Source: Gymnogyps californianus (lineage: Eukaryota > Chordata > Aves > Accipitriformes > Cathartidae). From it: a DNA stretch of 64,000 nt. The DNA is taken from NCBI RefSeq assembly GCF_018139145.2, contig NC_059471.1, forward strand, positions 97,838,914 to 97,902,913, written 5' to 3'. This document shows, one piece after another, positions 51,901 to 63,528 of the stretch; the first letter of the stretch is position 1, and every line of letters begins with the position of its first letter. The position numbers were made by a program, and so were the translations under genes. The notes beneath the pieces were generated by a model, which saw only the letters and a list, made by a program, of their open reading frames with translations, did no database searches and had not been told where the DNA came from.

Positions 51901-52269
51901 TCCGCTTTGTCTCTACAGACTGCGGTCAGTGTGGTCACCAAAAAGGCAAATCTGCTGGAGATTTGAGCCGTGCTGCAACCTGTGCAAGTCCGCAGGGGAG
52001 GTCCTGCCGGAGGGGCTGCGATGGGCATGCCCGAGTGAGGGGAGCCCTTGGTGCCCGACGGCGGCAGCGCCTGTGCGAGCAGGCTGCAGGCTGTAGACAA
52101 GGCGCCCAGACAGGCAGACAGGCAGGCAGGGCATTCGTGCCTGCCACCTCTCCGAGTACATGGTCCCAGCTGGATTTTGATGTAGCCACCACATCTGTTT
52201 GGCAAATACAGCATTTCTCAAGAACAGGATAACCTTTGGGCTTATGTTTTGCTCAAAGACTTTTTCGTC
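45931..52269. other. Intergenic region and probable PDE9A 3' UTR
   Basis: Transcription of PDE9A runs leftward into this region, so its right-hand part should hold the 3' UTR. I could not pick a convincing reverse-strand poly(A) signal in the first 900 bases below 52270. A CpG-containing GC-rich patch with a CAGG/CAGA repeat lies at about 51985-52140. A stretch at 49100-49340 has the look of conserved noncoding DNA. Confidence 0.55.
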
Positions 52270-52320
52270 TCACTTTTCGGTACTGGCGGTGGTCAAACTT
52301 TCACTTTTCTTTTTCTGCAA
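52270..52320 (-). CDS. PDE9A: PDE9A terminal coding exon
   Basis: After acceptor cttcatttcag the reverse strand encodes [16 protein letters not shown] and stops at TGA (52270-52272). Human PDE9A continues from LQKKTDSLTSGATEK for about 15 more charged residues, as far as I recall, so the tail is shorter here. The exon is only 17 codons, but phase, position and sequence all agree. Confidence 0.9.
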   Translation of the reverse strand: MQKKKSESLTTASTEK

Positions 52321-55300
52321 CTGAAATGAAGAGCAAAGCAGGATTAATACCCCTGACTCATGCAGTGCCGCTTTCCACTGCTGCTGTGAGTCGAACACTC
52401 ATCTCTCCACAAGGCATGTGCAACATTTCTCGGGAAATAATAGGCAGCAGCTTGGTATATCACAGGCACCATTTCATCCAAACAGCTCTAGATGTATGTC
52501 CTGAGTAAACAGAACTCAGTCTTTCTCATCATCTGCCGTGCTAGGCTCTCAGATTATTAACTAACCCCTCTTGTTTCAGGATATGTCTGGATTCAGGCAG
52601 CTCCTATTTTCCTAAGACCTCTTGTGCCAGTACACCATAATTAAAGCTCCATCAGTTTGTATAAAATTTCTGTTTTGACAGCTTCTGTAAACCAGAAGTA
52701 AAATCTTGGCTCAACTTGAAAGATGAATAGGACTCAGAAAGTCTGGCAGTCATATTTGAGTTCTTCTTCCCTCCTTTGAGAAATGCTCCTCTCTCAACTG
52801 AAGAATGCCTGAAAGACTTTCTTCTCCTTTATAACTTAGTGCCCTCAAAGCATGTGCTCTTTGTTTAACCAGCCTTAGTATTTGTGCTGCTGAGGGGCTT
52901 TTCCTCCAAAGCACTTGGGAGGAGGTGGGAGCTACACCAGAAAGCTACTATTCCACTCATCCAGCCAAGGATGATCACGTGAATGAACCTTCATTTCCCA
53001 CATATAAAACAGTATCAGCACAACTAGTGCTCCAGGGCACTTCCCAATTTATTTTAATGACAGAGTGACTGATAGTATCCTGTCTACATGATAAATTTGT
53101 TCATGTCAGAAAACCCCTACACTGTGATGCCATTTGGGCAGGTTTTGTCGTCTGCCTCAGCAGGGAACAGAAGCACTCGAAGAGGTGTGCAAGGAAGGCG
53201 TGCAGGCCCAGTGTCACAGGCTGCAGGGCGCTGCAGGAGCCGGGCCAGCACGCCGGCTGCTGCACTGCGGGCACAGGGCACCTGCTGCCAGGGCCTGGCC
53301 TCGCTCTCTGCCATGCCAGGCTCCTGAGGCAATGCAGACATGGTCAGAGACAGCAAATGTGGTTACCTGTGTATCCTACCTCCCCTAAGCCTTACATGTC
53401 AAAATGAGAGACAGTCTGTAAATGGAGGCCCCCACTCAGCCTGGGCCATAAAACGGCTTCATTGGTTCTGTGTTTAATCCTACTGGGTGCTGTGTATGAG
53501 AGAGTAATTCCTCATAAAATTTCAAGCACATCCTTGATGACAGACAAATGAGTGGAAGTTTCTTCCCAGAAAATAGACTTATGCATTGGTGGTGCAGTGC
53601 CTTGAACTGCCCAACCCCGGGACATTTTGCTGCAATCTAGCCCAGGCTAACTCCTTCCCAGGGGAAGGCAGCTCCCTCCAGGAAGAGGCGTTTGCTAACG
53701 CGCTCCCCTCAGGCAGTTATCTCTGGGTTTTGTCTTGAGGTCACTCTCTTGCAAGCAGCTCCCTTCCCACGGCCGTACTTGTGTGGTGCCTGGTGGACTC
53801 TGCAAGGGCATGCTCTTGTGCACACTTACTGCTTGTGGTACATGCCTCTCTCCAGCCAGGTATAATGAATGTGTTTCTCATGATAATGATGATATAAGGA
53901 TAAGCATTCCTACTATTTTGGAATTAAGCTGCTATTAAATTATAATGTTTGACTTAATCATAATGTTTGCTTTATCAAAGAGATATTTAGAGCTTACCTC
54001 TTTCATAGCATCATCTATCTGTTTTAATTCCTCATAGTGGTCCCTGGATTCCCAAAGGGGCTGGAGCATCACCTCCTCCACTTCTGGGAATAGCTGGTGA
54101 AAACAAGAGAGTCAATATCAACATTTCCTTTTGTATTCATTAACTTGTACATGCTAGAAATGGGGTGAAAGGCAGGGTGTGAACTGTACATCCCCATTTC
54201 CCTGGCTGACTAAACACCTGTCGAAGCAAATGCTGAAGCTCTGCACGCTCCCACTTCTGCTTCTGGCCTTGGGTCACTTACCTTTGTTACTGTTTCGAAC
54301 ATGGGGATGAGAACGAACTTCAGGAAGCCGATCTGTGCTGTCGGCTTGGTCACTTTGTCGCGGTCCATGAACGGTGCCACTGGAAGCCCCTCAGATTTTT
54401 CTCGGTCGCTCTGGAACAAATCTAGAGTTAACAAATACTAATCTTGGCTAGTAGCCTGTGAGGAGAGTGATGTACCAAGCAGATCACTACTAAAGAGCAG
54501 TAGCCTTCAGATACAGATCTCAGTGGTGTCTGAAGATAGCACAGAATAGCAATATCCTTCCCTCGGGCCAATGTATCCTGCTTTGTTGAGAGCAAGCATG
54601 TGAATGAAGAGAACTCTGTTCAGTTAGTTGTGCACAGCACTGGCATGAAAGTGTTCACCTCCAGGCTTACAGGGCAATGAGGCCACCTGATTCCCTTTGC
54701 AAACCCATGGGACTTGTGAGGTAAAATATTTCTGAGCATTCAGAAAGGTGATAATGGTTCTTGCTGCTCTGGAAGAGAAGGAATAGATCTTTGATTTCCT
54801 CATCATTCTCCAGAGAGTGATTATTTTTGGGTATTCAACCAGAAATTACATCTCCTTCTTTACTAATGGTTAAAACTAGTTCTGGCTAGCCAGGTCAATG
54901 GAGAATAGTTCCATTGACTGCAAAGAGTTTACCAAGCTACCTACTTGACCACATAACTCACTGTTTCTATGTGGGTTCATGTGCAAGGAGGTCACAGACT
55001 GTGCGTGCAAAAGAGATATCCTGTAGCAGACTTTCTCTCTCAATTATTGGGTCTTCCGGCACATAGTGCCTTTGCTGGATGGCCAAAACAGTAAGGTACA
55101 CAGATACTGTAATTCTGAGTAAAAAGCTGGAGACGCAGTGAGCTAGAAGTGTTTCTGACACATCATCTGAGATGTCTGTCTCTTGTGAGAAGCCCTCCTT
55201 GCCATGCACCCCATCAAAGTATAGACAAAACACACAAGAAAGCTCTGCAGCTGTGTGTCAGTTGAGATCCCACTGCTGCAGCACGTACACACTGCTCAGG

Positions 55301-58300
55301 AGCCCGTGTGCCAGAGGCAGCTGAGGGCTGGTCTTCCAGGGATCCTTTTTTAAGCAATCAGAAACTGTTCAGCCAGGAATCTGGTGAGGAGCAATGGTTT
55401 GTGGAGCTTAAAGTCTGACTTTGCACACCTCAACAAGTCTTCTGCTTTCTCTTTAGGGGAATGTTCACATGCAGTGAAAATTATCTAAACTAGTTCCCCT
55501 GTGGTATTTGATATAATTTACCTGACAACTTTCTCTTGCCACTGCTCTTGCCCTTTTGGCTCAAAAATCATTTATATGTCAAACAAACTTGCAACGCAGC
55601 CGCTTTACAGAGAACAAGCTTCAGTCTGCTAGCATTAGGATTTCTAGGTTGCTATTGTCTTTCATCTGCAAATTGCAGTCGATTGCATTCCCTTGCTTTC
55701 TGAACAGCTTCTCTTGCTGACATCCTTCTCCAACTGTATGTAAAAGAAGCTTTTCCATCCTAGAGCTAGACTGGGCTGTTAGACAGCGGAGCACCTGTAG
55801 CTGAGGTGGGATTCAGGAAGAGCAGCAATTTGTGCAATTGCATCTCTCCCTCATTCTTACCTGCATAAAATATTCCTCTAGTAAGCAATCTACCCAGGGC
55901 TCCGCTACTTCCATCGGGCGGACTTCGTTGGAGATATCACAGCATTTTATCAGTACCATCTTCAGCTGAAAGAGGATAATACTTTAATACTACAGTCTTA
56001 ATGCCAGCCCTTTTTCCCCTATCTAGAACTCGTGTCTTTACAATGCAGTGGGAGGCAATGTTTTCAAACAGAAAGGACAGTTTTAGGATTAAATCAGAGG
56101 TCTTAAATGATCTGGATTCCTTTTCACTCTCTCAGTTACCCTATGTAAATGACTTATCGCCTCTCTGCCTTGGTTTCCCTGTCTGTAGCACTGGGATGTG
56201 TCACAGTGGGATATGCGCTTATCTGCTGCATGAAGAGATTCAGCCACAAATGACCATGAAGTTGTTTGTGGAGCACTCAAGGGCAGCTGGGGAAAGACTT
56301 CCCTGGACGTCAAAGACAACTGGATTGGGAAGTAGAGGAGACTAGAGTTTGTACTTTTGTGGATACTTTTTGCCCCACAGTAATGCACAATAAGAATTTG
56401 TGACCTGACAGAGTAAATATATTTTTTTTCTTGATGAGATTCCAGGATTTCTAAAGCTGGAGTAATCTATTTTAAGTAGAGCACTTCCAAATTGTAATTC
56501 TTTTTGGTGGGGCAGAGGATGTAAGAAGGATTCTTTTTTGATAATGTATATTGAATCTTGGTTTTTAAACAAACAAATGTTAATCTACAAGCTTTCACAC
56601 TATGCACAGAAAAATAATAATCCACAAAACCTCCTTACACAGGTCATGTGCTCTTCATTTGAGTAATCAAAATTTTCCATTTTTTCCTTGAAAGAGTCCA
56701 GTATTTCTGCATGTCTCGCCATGTCTGTAGCCAGGATTAACGTAATTATCCCCTAGAAAAGAAAAAATGTTCACATATTAACTCAACATTCTTTACAAAG
56801 TCTACTATTGCAGAGCAAAGTAGGGTCTTTCTTACACACAAAAAGCCTCAGATGCATAACATTGTTAATACTGAAAGGGGAAGTTTCTGACTTGAAACTA
56901 CCAAGCAAACTGGAAGAGGGTTACAAAGAGTTCATGGTGTATGAAGATCATGGTTGGATTGATCTCTAACACTAGCGTGATATTCCAGAGGCATTGAGGT
57001 TTTTCCTTTCTGATGATTGACTAATTTGGGAAAAACAAACTGTACAACAGGATGTTAAAAATCACACTCTGTTTGCCAAGATCCACTTTTGGCTCCTTGG
57101 AAAGCACTCCAGGTTTTGCTGCTGACTCTTAGTAGCCCTAGGAAGAGACAAAGATCGGTAGATGTGGATGTCCTCTGTGCTCATCCTCCTTGGATTAAGG
57201 GCTTTGAAATACCCAGATGCAGCCAATGTGTTAGGAGCTCTGTATCCTCCTGCTAGGCAGAGTTTAAGATGGGAAAACTTGTGGTTAATTTAAAGTTGCG
57301 GGGTTTCATACAGATCTATCCATTTTGGGCCCATGCCTGCTTCCCATGCACTGGCAGAATCAGTAACTCCAGCCAGACCAGTATCTAAGCCCTGACATTG
57401 GTCTGCTTTTTCATTTGGTGTGTAAGGAAGGTGTAACGTGGAAACTAAGACCAAATTTTGGCCCTTAGTGCTCTAATGGGAATTGTAGCATTGTTTACTG
57501 TCTCAGAGATAACTGTGATGACTCCCAGTCCACCAGAGCCTCTTCCCACAGTACAAGTGCTCTGCTGTTGTAAATCTTTTCCCATTTTGAAGCCCCTCTT
57601 AAAATTAATACAATGTTCTCTTAAAGCATAAACTTCTGTCATGAGAGCTTAATCCTTTCCCAGTCAGAGCTAATTGGCTCCTTCAATAATATAAATATCT
57701 ACCCCCAAAATGTCATAGGCTCTAATAGTCAGGATGTACTCATTATTTCTCAGCAAGACATTCCAGGGAGTGCTGCTGTGGAAATTTTCCAAGAATCCCT
57801 CTTGGATCCTTCCAGTGTGAGGGGCTTTTTCAGTCCTACCCTCTAGGGAGAATGATTCACTCACATTGTACAGCAGGGAAGTCTGTGCGTGCTTACATCT
57901 TCAGGAACAGTTTGTACGACACAGATGGGAACAGCATTCATACCTGTCTTATCTGTTTGAATTGGTCCTGGTCGACATTGGAGAAAATGTTGTATTCTGG
58001 CTGGGAAATGATCTGGAAAGCCACAGCACAGTGGTGGTTCTCCAGTGGGGAGATGTCATTGTAGCGTACCGCAAGCTCAGTTCGTGCATTTATCTGATAG
58101 CTGATGTGAAGAAAAACAATGAGAACTCCTGCAGACACACACCAGCTGCTCTAAACCATGCTGCTTACTTTTATTTACATTCTTTTCAATACTTATTCAA
58201 TTAGCTGCAGTTTGGTTTTTGATTGTTAATACTAAATCAGATTTTTAGAGAAGATAGATATTACTTTAATATCATCTCAGGCACTATTCCCCTCTAGGGT

Positions 58301-61300
58301 TTTTTTTTTAAATTTTACCAAGTTTCTGTAGCTTAAAATGACATAGAACAAACACAGAAGGAACTGTCTGGGCTTCATTCAACCCCCACTAATGTCAACG
58401 GAGAGATTCTCACTGATCCCTGTCAGAATTGGGTTCTGCCCTTATTTAGTGAATGGCTACAAATAAATTAGATTCTCTCTCTCTTTTTCACATGCACATA
58501 CATGCACACAAGAGTGTCCATGGGTCAACAATTCTAATTTCCTCACATGATAATAAATAGAATAATATGTACTTCATGATTTATAATTATGAAATAATGT
58601 GTAAATTAAATCACCCTTTGCATCTTAGTATAATTATTCCATTTCAGTCAATGGAGCTATAATCATTTATGCCCTCTTTCTCAGCTGTAAAACATTTTAC
58701 CTTGCTTTCTCAGGAGTGGGGGAAAGTGTTGGAATAGAAATCTGAAAGAACATTTTCCTTACAGAGCCAAGGACAGCTGGCAACCCCAACCCTGACCTGA
58801 ATTTTCTGCGTGAAGCTCTGCCTTGGCCCACATGTGAGTGAACAGCAGGGCCTTGGCAGAAGGTCATGGCCAGCTCAAGCTGTGAGAAGGAAAACCTGAT
58901 CTACCAAAAATGCCAGCTGGTATTACCTTCCCAATAAATTTTAAGGGAAGAGAAAGCAGGAGACAGACTTACGTATTGTTATAACCCGGATGGTCCAAGT
59001 CATGGCATACTGCTGCAGTCATGAGAATCAAGATGTCAATTTGGGAAAATTTCTCCTGTAAAATACAAAACATTAATGTAGTATTACGATTTCTACTTCC
59101 CCTATCCCCATAAATGAAAAGAAGTAAAAAACCCGCCCACATTTACTTTTTAGACAAATGCAAATCTGAGCAAAATGAAGTATTTTTCCATAGATCAATT
59201 TACTTCAGTCAAGAAAGAGAATTCTGCCTTCCCTTCCAGTAAAAATGACTCAGATTTGCCTTTGTTGCATTAAATAACAGCAGCTCAGAGGAGGCAATTT
59301 GCTTGAAATTTGCTATTACTGCAGAGATCACATAAAAGCACTGAGATATTAGTACAGTCTCTTACAAGTCGTTTGAGCATCCTGGTTAGTTAAGGGAGGG
59401 CTGGAAGATAGCTTAGTTGCCATTGCATTCTGCATTAACTAAAGTTATGAAAAGAGCGAGAAAAATTAAGTGTGTTGCATTCCCACAGCTTCTGAATACA
59501 ATGAACTTCCATTAAAGCAAGTTTTTCTTCATCTCTTATTGCCAAGAAAATAGACTTAGGCCAGTAAATGAAATGTTTAACTATGGAGAAGAAAGGGTTT
59601 TTTTAACTGAATAAAATCTGGCTTGTACAGAAATGAAATTAATATGTAAACACAGGTTATCCAGTCAATAAAAATAAATCATGCGTATAGTTTTGAATAA
59701 AGTACAGCTTGAATGTGAATCTTGCATACAGTACATGCAAGGCATTATTTGCAGTAGCTCACCCAGGTGCAAGCACACATTTGGAGAAAACCTCTTGTGG
59801 GAACATTTTGTGTCACAGATGAAGACCATATCCACAGACCATAATTCAGTAGGCTTTTGGATCTGATTCACAGATGTTTCATGCTATCAGAGTGTCAAAA
59901 GAGCTTGAGTGTACAAATTGGGGATATCCAGGAGGTGAAGGTAGCTTCCCAGCAGCCTCAGAGAGCTGTGTAGCTGCTTGGAGTCTGGGATGGGATGGCT
60001 GAGTGGGCAGCCAGAGGTGGAAATGCAACACCTCTCCTCCTCTCCCCAGGGACTGAACAAGTGCAGCTACTGCAAAGCTCATCACTTGCCAGCAAGCTGG
60101 TGGCCTGTTTGCCAAGAAAAGTGGCACAGGTATCGTGGTGCTCAGTGGACGAACATGTGCCCCACGATGGAAATGGAGTGATGCTATTGAGGTGGGGGGC
60201 ATACCTGGAGGCTGCAGAGCGAGATCATGCTGTACATCATCTGGGTCACGCAGAAGCAGTGCCGGAAATTGTGAAAGGGGTTGTTTCTGTAATTGTCATG
60301 AATACACAGCTGCAGAGAGAGGGAATGAAGCTGTCAGAGACAGGAGAGCCTTTCTTTGTAAAAACATGATTACATACGCTTCCCAGCCTCCCTGGAAGCA
60401 CTGTATATCCCTACAGGAGTCCTATGGAGCCCAGTATTATTTTCTGCTAGCACAGTGACAGCACAAGGCTCTTTGACACTCTCTGCCTACCTGGGGGGGG
60501 CGGTGAGAGATTACTGCCTTTCAAGAATTTGTCAGCAGGCAAAGCTCATAGCATCTCTCTCTCATATCAGCTAGCAATGGGTAAACATCCCAGCACAGCT
60601 GCAAGTGCACGTCAGTCTCGAGATAGGACTCTGTGCCCTCATCCTGAATTTGTATTTCAAACCGTGTGGTGGTTAAACGGTGACTTTGGGGTGTGTAAAG
60701 AACTCAAAGCACATCCTCATTCCCCCCTCTCACTGAATGCAAACTGCAGCTTTGAAATCTTCAAGGCTGAGATGTAGCTGTTATTTCATTTGCAAATGCT
60801 CAGAGGTGGCACACTGGGACATGTTGCTTGGCAAAGTGAAGATGTGAATGCACATGCACTAGCATACCTGTGTGGATTTCCTACACTAGGCAGCATGGGA
60901 GAGATTTAGCCATATGGGCACATGGGACTGATTTTTGTGTGTTTTAACTTTCTACAGATCCTGGCTATGTGTCCTCATTACAAATGCAAGCTAAAGCCCA
61001 TCTTTCCATGTGTCCTCGCTACTGTCAGCCAGGCTAGCTGAGTGAAGCTGGCACAGCTGGGTTAACACATGCCACAGTCATTCTTCCAATGCGCTGGATA
61101 GCCTTTGGTATCCTGTCCTGCACAGAACAGCCAAGCATCAGCAGCACTGCTCGACCTCTTCTGCTGAATCCTCTGTAGCCTGGACCCTAGAGAGCCCTTA
61201 TGCACGTGCTTCAGTTACTAAGCCTGAATTAAGGACATGGACGGAATTCGTGTCCCCTTCTCTAGCTAAATAGTGAATTTTCTTCAAGAGTCCTGAAGCC

Positions 61301-63528
61301 CCATCAGGATCAAACCCTTCAACCTGGGACCTGACTTCTAGGGAGCCTCAAAGCTCTGGATGAGGTCAAGAGAACTATGGGTTTTCAATGCTTATTCAAT
61401 ATTTGGGGGCTTCATTGCAAAAACTGTTCAGATTATTCTGCAGCAAGGACTTTAGAGATATATCACACTATTTTAAAATGAATAACTAATGGCACAATAT
61501 GGCCAGGCTCACAGGTGGTGGGCAGTATCTCACAGCCTCCACATGGACACTGTGGTCATGCCCAGGCCCATTACAACACTGCATGGATGTAATGTATACA
61601 TCCAGCAGTGGAGCTCAGAGCATCCCAGGGGACTCCTGACTCAGAGCACTGAAGGGCTAGAGTGACTAGGTTGTATTAGTCATCCTTTCCTCCCCTTTCT
61701 GGAACATTTCTGTAGCCAGTGGATGTGGGAGCAAGAAAACAAGCATATGCATGAGGTGGCTTTTTCTCACCCACTTAAATTCAAACTGCTGCCCATACTG
61801 TGCCTGTGGAAGTATCATAGTTTGAAGCAGGGTCCTTGGGGCTTTTTTTAATCATCTTTCTTTCTGCGAAGCTAGTGTTTAAGAAAGGAAATCTCACCCT
61901 GTCTTACCTTTGTAGAAAATACATAATAAACTCCCCTCGTTGTTCAGAATGAGGCTGTCTTAAATGCTAGTGGTAACAAATTACTTGGAGATACAAGCTA
62001 ACAGGAAGCTGCCTGCAGTAATGCGTGTGGGTGGCATGTTGATGTGAGTTGACATATCACCTTGTTTCCCATGTTTTCAGGCTGTGAGACAGGAGGAGGA
62101 AATTTTCTGTTTTATCTGCTCTGTGCTAGCCTTGATTGTATTGGGTTTCATCCCACCCCTTCTGTTCAGCTGCTTTCTAAGCTCAACAATACTGAGCTTT
62201 TCATCTGCCTTCTTTGGGGAGAGATTTCCTAGGTCTCAATCATTTTTTATATCTCCTGTAATGTAGTCATACCATTTTTCTAAAAAGACTTAAGCAGTCC
62301 TAGGCATAAATTCCAGGTAAGCCTTATGCCTTCTATGGAGACATGGTAACATTGGTCCATTTTATCCCTTATTCCAGTCTGTGATCAGCCTAATGCCTTG
62401 TTAGCTTCAGCCAGCAGCAGCACACCAAGCAGTGACAGTCACTGCCCTGTGTACGCTGGTGCCCAGGTGCTTTTTGCTCTAGCTGTACTTCGCGATATGA
62501 TGAATTCAGTGTTTCACTTTGTGTTTTCTAGCCACCACCTTCTGAATTTGTGGAATTTTTTCAGGCCTCTCTGGGACTCTACATCAATCATGTAAAACAG
62601 TTCCTTCTATTCTGTCCATACTCTTAAGGTAATTAGAAGAGATTAGTGAGATATAATTCTTCACTACAAGAATCATAAGAAACATCTGTATAATGAACTT
62701 CACATCATGATGTTTTTAATTATTGTTTCAATCAATTTGTCAGGTAGAGATGTAAGTTTTACTAACCATAATTCTTCAGGGTATCCCTAGATCCTTTTTA
62801 AACAATGGGTAAAATATTTACTGTTCTATGGTCCTCTAGGAACATGATGGGGTTTTCTGAGAAAGCCAATGTATTCTCCAGCTTTTTAGCAAATTCTTTC
62901 ATATGCTCTCCCTTGGACCTGATAACTTATTGATTTTTAATTGTTTCTTCTTTAGATATCTTAGTTTTGGTATGATCTCATCTTTATCATGTCTTGCATC
63001 TCTGCAACATTCTCAACATTAAAGACCAAGGCAAAGAAAGTTATTTAACTTCTCAGCAATTCCTTTTCCTTTCTGCCTTGCTCTTTTACTCCCTGTGATT
63101 TAGGACATCTAATGATTATTGCACATACTGGCTTTTTTTGGCCATCTCTGAAGACATTCGTCTTGTCTCCATTTACAATAGGTACCAAGAGCATTCACCA
63201 GAAATGAACTGCTTTCAGTAATAGAAAGCTCAGCAAACAAATGGAAAACAGTTTAAAAAAAGTCATCTGTTACCACAAGAATGCAACAATTTGCTGAAGT
63301 ACTTACATTTTAAGAATTTGTATAGACTGACTGCTTTCAGTGGATTACTTACGTGAGTCAAGTTAATTCCATGACTAAATGTTTTGTTTATTGATTTTTT
63401 AATTTGAAAAATTGCAAATATCAGGAATTTTAAATACTTACCAACCACCTCTTTAACGTGATAGGATTGATGTTGAAGTCTTTTACCAACCCAAGATCAT
63501 GGTACATATGTTCCAAACAACTGAGCAT
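52270..63528 (-). CDS. PDE9A: PDE9A, cGMP-specific 3',5'-cyclic phosphodiesterase 9A (3' part: catalytic domain)
   Basis: PDE9A hydrolyses cGMP to GMP with very high affinity. Nine coding exons on the minus strand join in frame, in order of translation: 63442-63528, 60205-60309, 58973-59055, 57944-58100, 56639-56752, 55861-55965, 54282-54410, 53998-54093 and 52270-52320. They give 308 residues plus stop. The class I PDE catalytic signature is complete: HNFRH (about residues 42-46 of this part), [10 protein letters not shown] (82-91), the metal-binding Asp in IKCCD (about 192), the PDE9-typical Tyr in EEYFMQ (about 214) and the purine-binding Gln in TAQIGF (about 243). The upstream exons are beyond the window. 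The gene runs tail-to-tail with WDR4, as in human. Confidence 0.97.
52321..53997 (-). other. PDE9A last intron
   Basis: This intron is 1.7 kb, with a GC-rich patch at about 53160-53330. No exon or transposon is recognisable. Confidence 0.8.
53998..54093 (-). CDS. PDE9A: PDE9A penultimate exon
   Basis: The acceptor is tgttttcaccag and the donor is AAAGAG|GTAAGC, 32 codons in phase 0. It encodes [20 protein letters not shown] then [12 protein letters not shown], nearly identical to the C-terminal helices of human PDE9A. Confidence 0.97.
54282..54410 (-). CDS. PDE9A: PDE9A exon with substrate-binding glutamine
   Basis: The acceptor is gatttgttccag and the donor is ACAAAG|GTAAGT, 43 codons. It encodes [20 protein letters not shown] and then [20 protein letters not shown]. 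The Gln of TAQIGF is the invariant purine-contacting residue (human Gln453) and the Phe three residues on stacks on the base. Confidence 0.98.
54411..55860 (-). other. PDE9A intron
   Basis: This is 1.45 kb of unique sequence. No feature is seen. Confidence 0.8.
55861..55965 (-). CDS. PDE9A: PDE9A exon with metal-binding aspartate
   Basis: The acceptor is cctctttcag and the donor is ATGCAG|GTAAGA, 35 codons. It encodes [20 protein letters not shown] and [15 protein letters not shown]. The Asp of KCCD is the fourth metal ligand, and the Tyr of EEYF is the PDE9-characteristic pocket residue. Confidence 0.98.
56639..56752 (-). CDS. PDE9A: PDE9A exon (helix following the HD motif)
   Basis: The acceptor is cttttctag and the donor is ACCTGT|GTAAGG, 38 codons in phase 0. 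It encodes [20 protein letters not shown] and [18 protein letters not shown]. The last codon is Cys where human has Leu, next to the junction. Confidence 0.96.
56753..57943 (-). other. PDE9A intron
   Basis: This is 1.2 kb of unique AT-rich sequence with no recognisable feature. Confidence 0.8.
57944..58100 (-). CDS. PDE9A: PDE9A exon ([12 protein letters not shown])
   Basis: The acceptor is cttcacatcag and the donor is AGACAG|GTATGA. It encodes [20 protein letters not shown], then [10 protein letters not shown] and FKQIRQ. The [10 protein letters not shown] segment contains the conserved Glu/Asn/His cluster lining the PDE active site. Confidence 0.98.
58101..58972 (-). other. PDE9A intron
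   Basis: This is 0.87 kb. A stretch near 58370-58460 (cccccactaatgtcaacgg) has the flavour of an old amniote interspersed repeat, but it is too decayed to classify. Confidence 0.6.
58973..59055 (-). CDS. PDE9A: PDE9A exon with HD motif
   Basis: The acceptor is ttttacag and the donor is AATAC|GTAAGT. It encodes [20 protein letters not shown] and [17 protein letters not shown] is the PDE signature that supplies His and Asp ligands to the catalytic zinc and magnesium. Confidence 0.98.
59056..60204 (-). other. PDE9A intron
   Basis: This is 1.15 kb of unique sequence. Its last part (59940-60190) is slightly GC-richer. No feature is seen. Confidence 0.8.
60205..60309 (-). CDS. PDE9A: PDE9A exon with HNFRH catalytic motif
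   Basis: The acceptor is cctctctctgcag and the donor is CTCCAG|GTATGC, 35 codons. It encodes [20 protein letters not shown] and [12 protein letters not shown]. The first His of HNFRH is the general acid and the second is a metal ligand. Confidence 0.98.
60310..63441 (-). other. PDE9A intron with old LINE
   Basis: This 3.1-kb intron has a decayed CR1/L3-like LINE occupying about its right-hand third. The left part is unique. A G run (9 G) lies near 60492-60500. Confidence 0.7.
62100..63150 (-). mobile_element. Ancient CR1/L3-like LINE remnant
   Basis: The plus strand reads like the antisense of a CR1-clade LINE 3' half. It has phrases resembling the antisense consensus for the RT-proximal region (aaagaccaaggcaaagaaag then ttatttaacttctcagcaat, near 63018-63060), the section ending in a tcccttggacctgataactt phrase (62909-62928), and an aatgccttgttagcttcagc phrase near 62391-62410. 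It is highly diverged with many indels, so it is much older than the two CR1 copies elsewhere. Family assignment is from memory of the consensus wording, and the ends are approximate. Confidence 0.5.
63442..63528 (-). CDS. PDE9A: PDE9A exon, start of catalytic domain
   Basis: The acceptor is gttcctggctgcag and the donor is TGGTTG|GTAAGT, 29 codons. It encodes [20 protein letters not shown] and NPITLKRWL, matching the first helix of the human PDE9A catalytic domain almost residue for residue. It is the most upstream PDE9A exon in the window. Confidence 0.97.
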
